Position numbers and translations under genes: made by a program. From Candidatus Gastranaerophilales bacterium (GTDB lineage Bacteria > Cyanobacteriota > Vampirovibrionia > Gastranaerophilales > Gastranaerophilaceae), in NCBI GenBank assembly GCA_017402995.1, contig JAFQOV010000016.1, forward strand, positions 26,135 through 90,134: DNA of 64,000 bases, given 5' to 3'. This document shows, in pieces, positions 61,464 through 64,000 of the stretch (within the stretch, counting starts at the first letter, position 1; each line of letters starts with the position of its first letter). Below the pieces are notes generated by a model, which ran no database searches, had not been told where the DNA came from, and worked only from the letters and a program-made list of their open reading frames with translations.

Positions 61464-61936
61464 TAACCTACTCCTTGTAATTCGCAAGACAACATGTCTT
61501 TTAATTCACTAACCGGTTTGTTTTGTAATCTTGAAACGTTATATTTGAACACGTCGAATTCAACTTTTGTATTGCCAATTTCATATAATTTTTTGCCGAA
61601 TGCAACTGTGTTATCTTTTAATTTGTTACCAAATGCAATTGCATTTGTTTTCAAAGATGAAAATTTGTTGATTGTGCCAACCCAAGCAGAAGCTAAAAGT
61701 TTGCCTGTGTTTTGTAATCTTTCTTTAACATTTAAGCCTGTATTTTCGGCTTTTTCTGCTTTATTTGTTTTTTCAAAAACATCCATTTGAATAACAGTAC
61801 CACGGAAGGTAATTCCAAATGGGTTAGTTTGTGCTTTTTGTGTTGTTTTGTCTGCTTGTTGAGTTTTTTGTGCTCTTGAAGCTTTGAATTTGTTAAATGC
61901 TTCAATGCTTGTTCTTAGGGGGGAAATTTTTTGCAT
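61463..61936 (-). CDS. Unrecognised protein with an NPFGITFRG motif
   Basis: A 157-residue Lys/Thr/Gln-rich protein with a disordered-looking N-terminus, a short NPFGITFRG sequence around residue 38, and amphipathic helices (KLLASAWVGTINKFSSLKTNAIAFGNKLKDN...). No signal peptide, no known domain. The NPF..F[KR]G word recurs as NPFLGFKG in the protein at 5065-6546, perhaps a lineage-specific sorting or binding motif. Coupled to the HEAT-like gene. GAAAGGCAG precedes the ATG. Confidence 0.55.
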   Translation of the reverse strand: MQKISPLRTSIEAFNKFKASRAQKTQQADKTTQKAQTNPFGITFRGTVIQMDVFEKTNKAEKAENTGLNVKERLQNTGKLLASAWVGTINKFSSLKTNAIAFGNKLKDNTVAFGKKLYEIGNTKVEFDVFKYNVSRLQNKPVSELKDMLSCELQGVG

Positions 61937-62033
61937 TTTTTCTGCCTTTCTCTTCCATTTCCATAGTAATACGTTTATCCTATTAAAAAATTATCATAGT
62001 TCGCGTTTGAAAAAATCAATCTTTTGGTTGAAA

Positions 62034-62540
62034 TTAGAATTTTATAAGCCCCAAAAGCTCAATATTTTTAGAGTTATAGATTAATAAATATGTATTATCT
62101 TCTTGCATGTATTGGATTTCAACTGTTTCAACATTAAATTCTTCTGGGTTTTCGCCTTTTAAATATTTTCGATATTCTTTTTCTTTTAATTTTTTATACC
62201 TTGAAGCACTCATTTTCTTGGGCTTTTCTTGTTTTGGTTCAATCGGTTCAAAAACTTCCATGTTAATTACGGGAATTTTTGCCTTTAATTCACCAGCTTG
62301 CAAAATCAACAAAAAATCCATATATTTATCTGGAACAACGTTATAAAACCCTTTTTTCAAGCCATAACCGTCTTTGTTGATGATATCGTCTTCTAAAATT
62401 AAAACGGGCAAAGTTTTGCCATTAGAATATTTATCAATGTTTTTATTTTCGTCTCTTTCGCCACTTGGATAGACTTCTTTTGGAACAAATTGATTTTTTG
62501 AATATTCATATGCAATTAAATTACAATCAAGTGCAATCAT
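62034..62540 (-). CDS. Protein of unknown function
   Basis: A 168-residue protein with a beta-rich first half (ALDCNLIAYEYSKNQFVPKEVYPSGE; KGFYNVVPDKYMDFLLILQAGELKAKIPVINMEVF), a Pro/Lys/Glu linker with a basic helix (KMSASRYKKLKEKEYRKYLKGE) and a short beta end. No family recognised. One nucleotide separates it from the PH-domain gene upstream, so they are one operon. Confidence 0.6.
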   Translation of the reverse strand: MIALDCNLIAYEYSKNQFVPKEVYPSGERDENKNIDKYSNGKTLPVLILEDDIINKDGYGLKKGFYNVVPDKYMDFLLILQAGELKAKIPVINMEVFEPIEPKQEKPKKMSASRYKKLKEKEYRKYLKGENPEEFNVETVEIQYMQEDNTYLLIYNSKNIELLGLIKF

Positions 62541-62541
62541 A

Positions 62542-63189
62542 TTAATATTTTGAGATATCTCCGCCTGTATATTTTGTGCGATAACCGTGATTTTCTCTTG
62601 GTCTTAGGTCGTTTGGAAACATTGTATCTGAATAAATATTTGTTTGAAGCTCTTTAACAAGAGCAAAAACTTTTTGATAATCTTTAATGTCGCAAATTGT
62701 AATCCCTGCGCCATGTGAATGACGAGAGTGAGAATTATAGCTCGCATGTTCGCACATTGAAACAACATCTCCAACGCCAAGATATTGGTCAAAAATTCCT
62801 CTATGAATATTGATATGGGAAAGTTCTGCAAATGGTTTCATTTCATATGTGCAAGCAAAAACTCCACCTGAAACATAAATTGCTTTATCTGTAATTAAAA
62901 ATGAAGTATTGTCATATCTTTTCCAAGACATTAAAACGCCGCCAAGATAAATCCAAACAGGCATTAAATGAAGAGCAAAAAAGAAAACAAGGAAAATTCC
63001 AGCCTCGCCAACGCCATCTTTAGAAGATAATGCGGCGCCCATAATGCCGAAATCAATCAAACCCCAAATTAGCGCAAAAGGTAAAAGTGGGTTGAAAATG
63101 CTTTCCAATAAAAAACATTTTTTGTCTGGTTTTCCGCGCCACAAGACTCTTTCGTCGTTTCCAATCATGTTTAATAAATCTGAAGCCAT
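62542..63189 (-). CDS. Bacterial PH-domain membrane protein (YdbS-like)
   Basis: A 215-residue protein: NDERVLWRGKPDKKCFLLE at the start, two membrane helices (about 27-50 and 65-92), then a bPH2-type domain (about 95-190; RYDNTSFLITDKAIYVSGG, MKPFAELSHINIHRGIFDQYLGVGDVVSM). The middle is His-rich (SHSRHSHG), possibly metal-binding. The family's function is poorly known. AAGGAAAAATT precedes the ATG. It is followed directly by the 168-residue unknown protein. Confidence 0.8.
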   Translation of the reverse strand: MASDLLNMIGNDERVLWRGKPDKKCFLLESIFNPLLPFALIWGLIDFGIMGAALSSKDGVGEAGIFLVFFFALHLMPVWIYLGGVLMSWKRYDNTSFLITDKAIYVSGGVFACTYEMKPFAELSHINIHRGIFDQYLGVGDVVSMCEHASYNSHSRHSHGAGITICDIKDYQKVFALVKELQTNIYSDTMFPNDLRPRENHGYRTKYTGGDISKY

Positions 63190-63321
63190 AATTTTTCCTT
63201 TTGTTTAATAATGGGATTATTATAGGAAAATTTGAATTTTATGCCATCATAAAAATGTTTGATTATCAATGCTTGATATTTGTTTATGAGCATGTATGAT
63301 TATTATACAAATTGAATATTA

Positions 63322-63396
63322 TGTGCCCGTAGCTCAGCTGGATAGAGTGTTTGGCTACGAACCAAAAGGTCGGGGGTTCGAATCCCTCCGGGCACG
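63322..63396 (+). tRNA. tRNA-Arg(ACG)
   Basis: A full cloverleaf: acceptor GTGCCCG/CGGGCAC, D-stem GCTC/GAGT, anticodon stem TTTGG/CCAAA with loop CTACGAA (anticodon ACG), T-stem GGGGG/CCCTC around TTCGAAT, discriminator G. CCA is not encoded. The A34 would be edited to inosine to read CGU, CGC and CGA. A strong hairpin follows 5 nt after the 3' end. Confidence 0.95.
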
Positions 63397-63426
63397 CATT
63401 AAATGAGAGCCTTGTGGCTCTCATTT
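63386..63426 (+). terminator. tRNA-Arg 3' end plus terminator hairpin, module 1
   Basis: The 26-bp word 63386-63411 (CTCCGGGCACGC plus the first hairpin arm) runs from the tRNA T-stem into a perfect 11-bp hairpin AAATGAGAGCC-TTGT-GGCTCTCATTT (63401-63426). The same 26 bp recur exactly at 63722-63747. Confidence 0.8.
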
Positions 63427-63543
63427 CTTATAAGGAGGGATTCTCACCCTACGGGTTCTCCCCTCCAAAATACGGCAACAAGTTGCCTACAAAGAGTACG
63501 GCTCATAAATTCGCCTACTCCTTGCATACGTTTTGGAGTCCTT

Positions 63544-63592
63544 CTCCGGGCACGCCACTAAAAGAACTTTCCGAGGTTCTTTTATTTTTTTT
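63544..63592 (+). terminator. tRNA-Arg tail copy plus terminator, module 2
   Basis: CTCCGGGCACGC (63544-63555) followed by CA, then a 9-bp hairpin TAAAAGAAC/GTTCTTTTA (63559-63584) and eight T. Unlike the true tRNA, this copy continues as CACGCCA. Confidence 0.75.
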
Positions 63593-63659
63593 ATACGTGC
63601 CCTTCGTCGGTACGGTTTCTCAAACGTCAAAAGCTCGTCGCTTTTGTCGTTCTCGTCAC

Positions 63660-63720
63660 ACACCTTATGCCCTCATTTTGCTCATTGGGCGCGTCGCGCC
63701 ACAATTCGCTTTATTCGGGT
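63660..63720 (+). repeat. 61-bp GC-rich intergenic repeat, copy c
   Basis: Begins ACACCTTATGCCCTC and ends CGCTTTATTCGGGT, with the GGCGCG-T-CGCGCC dyad. Two differences from copy b at 7407-7467. It ends directly against the third tRNA-tail copy. Confidence 0.85.
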
Positions 63721-63721
63721 T

Positions 63722-63762
63722 CTCCGGGCACGCATTAAATGAGAGCCACAAGGTTCTCATTT
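63722..63762 (+). terminator. tRNA-Arg tail copy plus hairpin, module 3
   Basis: Exact repeat of the 26 bp at 63386-63411, 336 bp downstream, then ACAA and GGTTCTCATTT. The right arm keeps pairing with one G-U in place of G-C. Confidence 0.75.
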
Positions 63763-64000
63763 AATTTATTTCAAAAACATAAGCGAGAAACTTAACGACG
63801 TACGAAAATAAAACCGGAGAGGAATTTGAACGTTTTAAGCTTTTTATGTTTCATTGTATAGAAATTATTGTATAAGGTGTTCAAAACCTCGACTGTTTTA
63901 TTCAGGAGTTAAGTTTTGAAGCGTTGTAAAGAAACAAAACAATTTAACCAAGCCCGAGGTTTCTTTCTTTTCTCGTACTCTTTTCTTTCTTTTCATTTCG

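Larger units (their letters stand above)
63397..64000. other. 604-bp region after tRNA-Arg: repeated tRNA tails and repeat-family sequence
   Basis: No credible gene. It holds two further copies of the tRNA 3' end each followed by a hairpin (63544-63592, 63722-63762), one copy of the 61-bp GC-rich repeat (63660-63720), a GTGCCC word at 63597, and from 63763 AT-rich sequence in which only a long-range AAACCTCG (63884)/CGAGGTTT (63955) dyad was noticed. A 137-codon frame crosses the tRNA and is spurious. Confidence 0.6.

Noticed and set aside
63597..63733. Possible degenerate second tRNA or tRNA-like RNA (GTGCCC ... GGGCAC)
   Set aside because: The ends pair like an acceptor stem, but the interior is the 61-bp repeat and gives no D-arm, anticodon arm or T-arm of normal size.
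63351..63764. A 137-codon frame across the end of tRNA-Arg and the repeats
   Set aside because: It starts inside the tRNA and runs through terminators and the repeat; no start signal.
63884..63962. Long-range AAACCTCG/CGAGGTTT dyad near the window end
   Set aside because: Eight-base arms 64 nt apart in AT-rich sequence are weak evidence, and the region is cut by the window edge.

Overview
The window is AT-rich bacterial chromosome, densely packed with genes. It most resembles a non-photosynthetic relative of Cyanobacteria: the Vampirovibrionia/Melainabacteria, probably the gut order Gastranaerophilales. Three things point there. The ATP synthase operon has the cyanobacterial order a-c-b'-b-delta-alpha-gamma, with two b-type subunits and without beta and epsilon. 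The gamma subunit carries a cyanobacterial-type insertion. The envelope genes (TolC/RND, AMIN-like protein, FtsQ/MurBC/Ddl) and flagellar genes are those of a motile diderm, and there are no photosynthesis or respiratory-chain genes in the window. No insertion sequence, prophage or CRISPR array was seen.

Layout: 1-1.9 kb, end of an RND pump plus a TolC-like outer-membrane protein. 1.9-3.9 kb, two tandem WYL-type regulators and a small membrane protein. 4-7.2 kb, a four-repeat S1 protein and two unrecognised lineage-type proteins. 7.2-7.6 kb, a GC-rich repeat island. 7.6-12.4 kb, ilvD, tsaD, a TPR/NHL protein and an HD-GYP response regulator. 12.4-16.1 kb, fliE-flgC-flgB with a histidine kinase and a LuxR-type regulator, interrupted by two more hairpin islands. 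16.4-21.6 kb, the atp operon closed by a terminator. 21.6-33.3 kb, TPR protein, pdxA-like/four-carbon sugar-acid kinase pair, ssb, aluminium-resistance/methionine-gamma-lyase-like enzyme, cdaA (c-di-AMP), lysA, AI-2E exporter family protein and a radical SAM protein. 33.3-44.5 kb, cdd, ylxR, a methyltransferase, a GAF-GGDEF diguanylate cyclase, LD-carboxypeptidase, CcdA/thioredoxin pair, radical SAM, and the run pyrH-frr-cdsA-rnc-rpe. 44.6-53.8 kb, murC-murB-ddl-ftsQ, a GT2 glycosyltransferase and RseP-type protease. 53.9-60.4 kb, AMIN-like protein, ribH, an alternative sigma-70 factor with an elaborate upstream region, acyl-ACP thioesterase, two tandem XRE regulators and ftsZ. 60.4-63.2 kb, small unrecognised proteins and a PH-domain membrane protein. 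63.3 kb to the end, tRNA-Arg(ACG) followed by a region holding repeated copies of its 3' end.

The strongest unexplained signals are mostly non-coding. (1) Eight genes have a -10-like hexamer ending exactly 6 nt before the start codon and no Shine-Dalgarno, which predicts leaderless mRNAs. (2) Three 10-bp-phased TTAAG doublets plus a perfect 21-bp palindrome lie upstream of the sigma factor; the doublets resemble the architecture of the cyanobacterial HLR1/RpaB box. (3) A 61-bp GC-rich intergenic repeat has near-identical copies 56 kb apart, and one copy keeps its central hairpin with different sequence. (4) Three tRNA-Arg tail plus hairpin modules stand in a row. (5) Two tandem XRE genes each carry the same 23-bp-spaced direct-repeat promoter. 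(6) A compact structured leader and a larger dyad lie upstream of a small Cys-rich protein gene. All were read by eye; no alignment, folding or database search was run.
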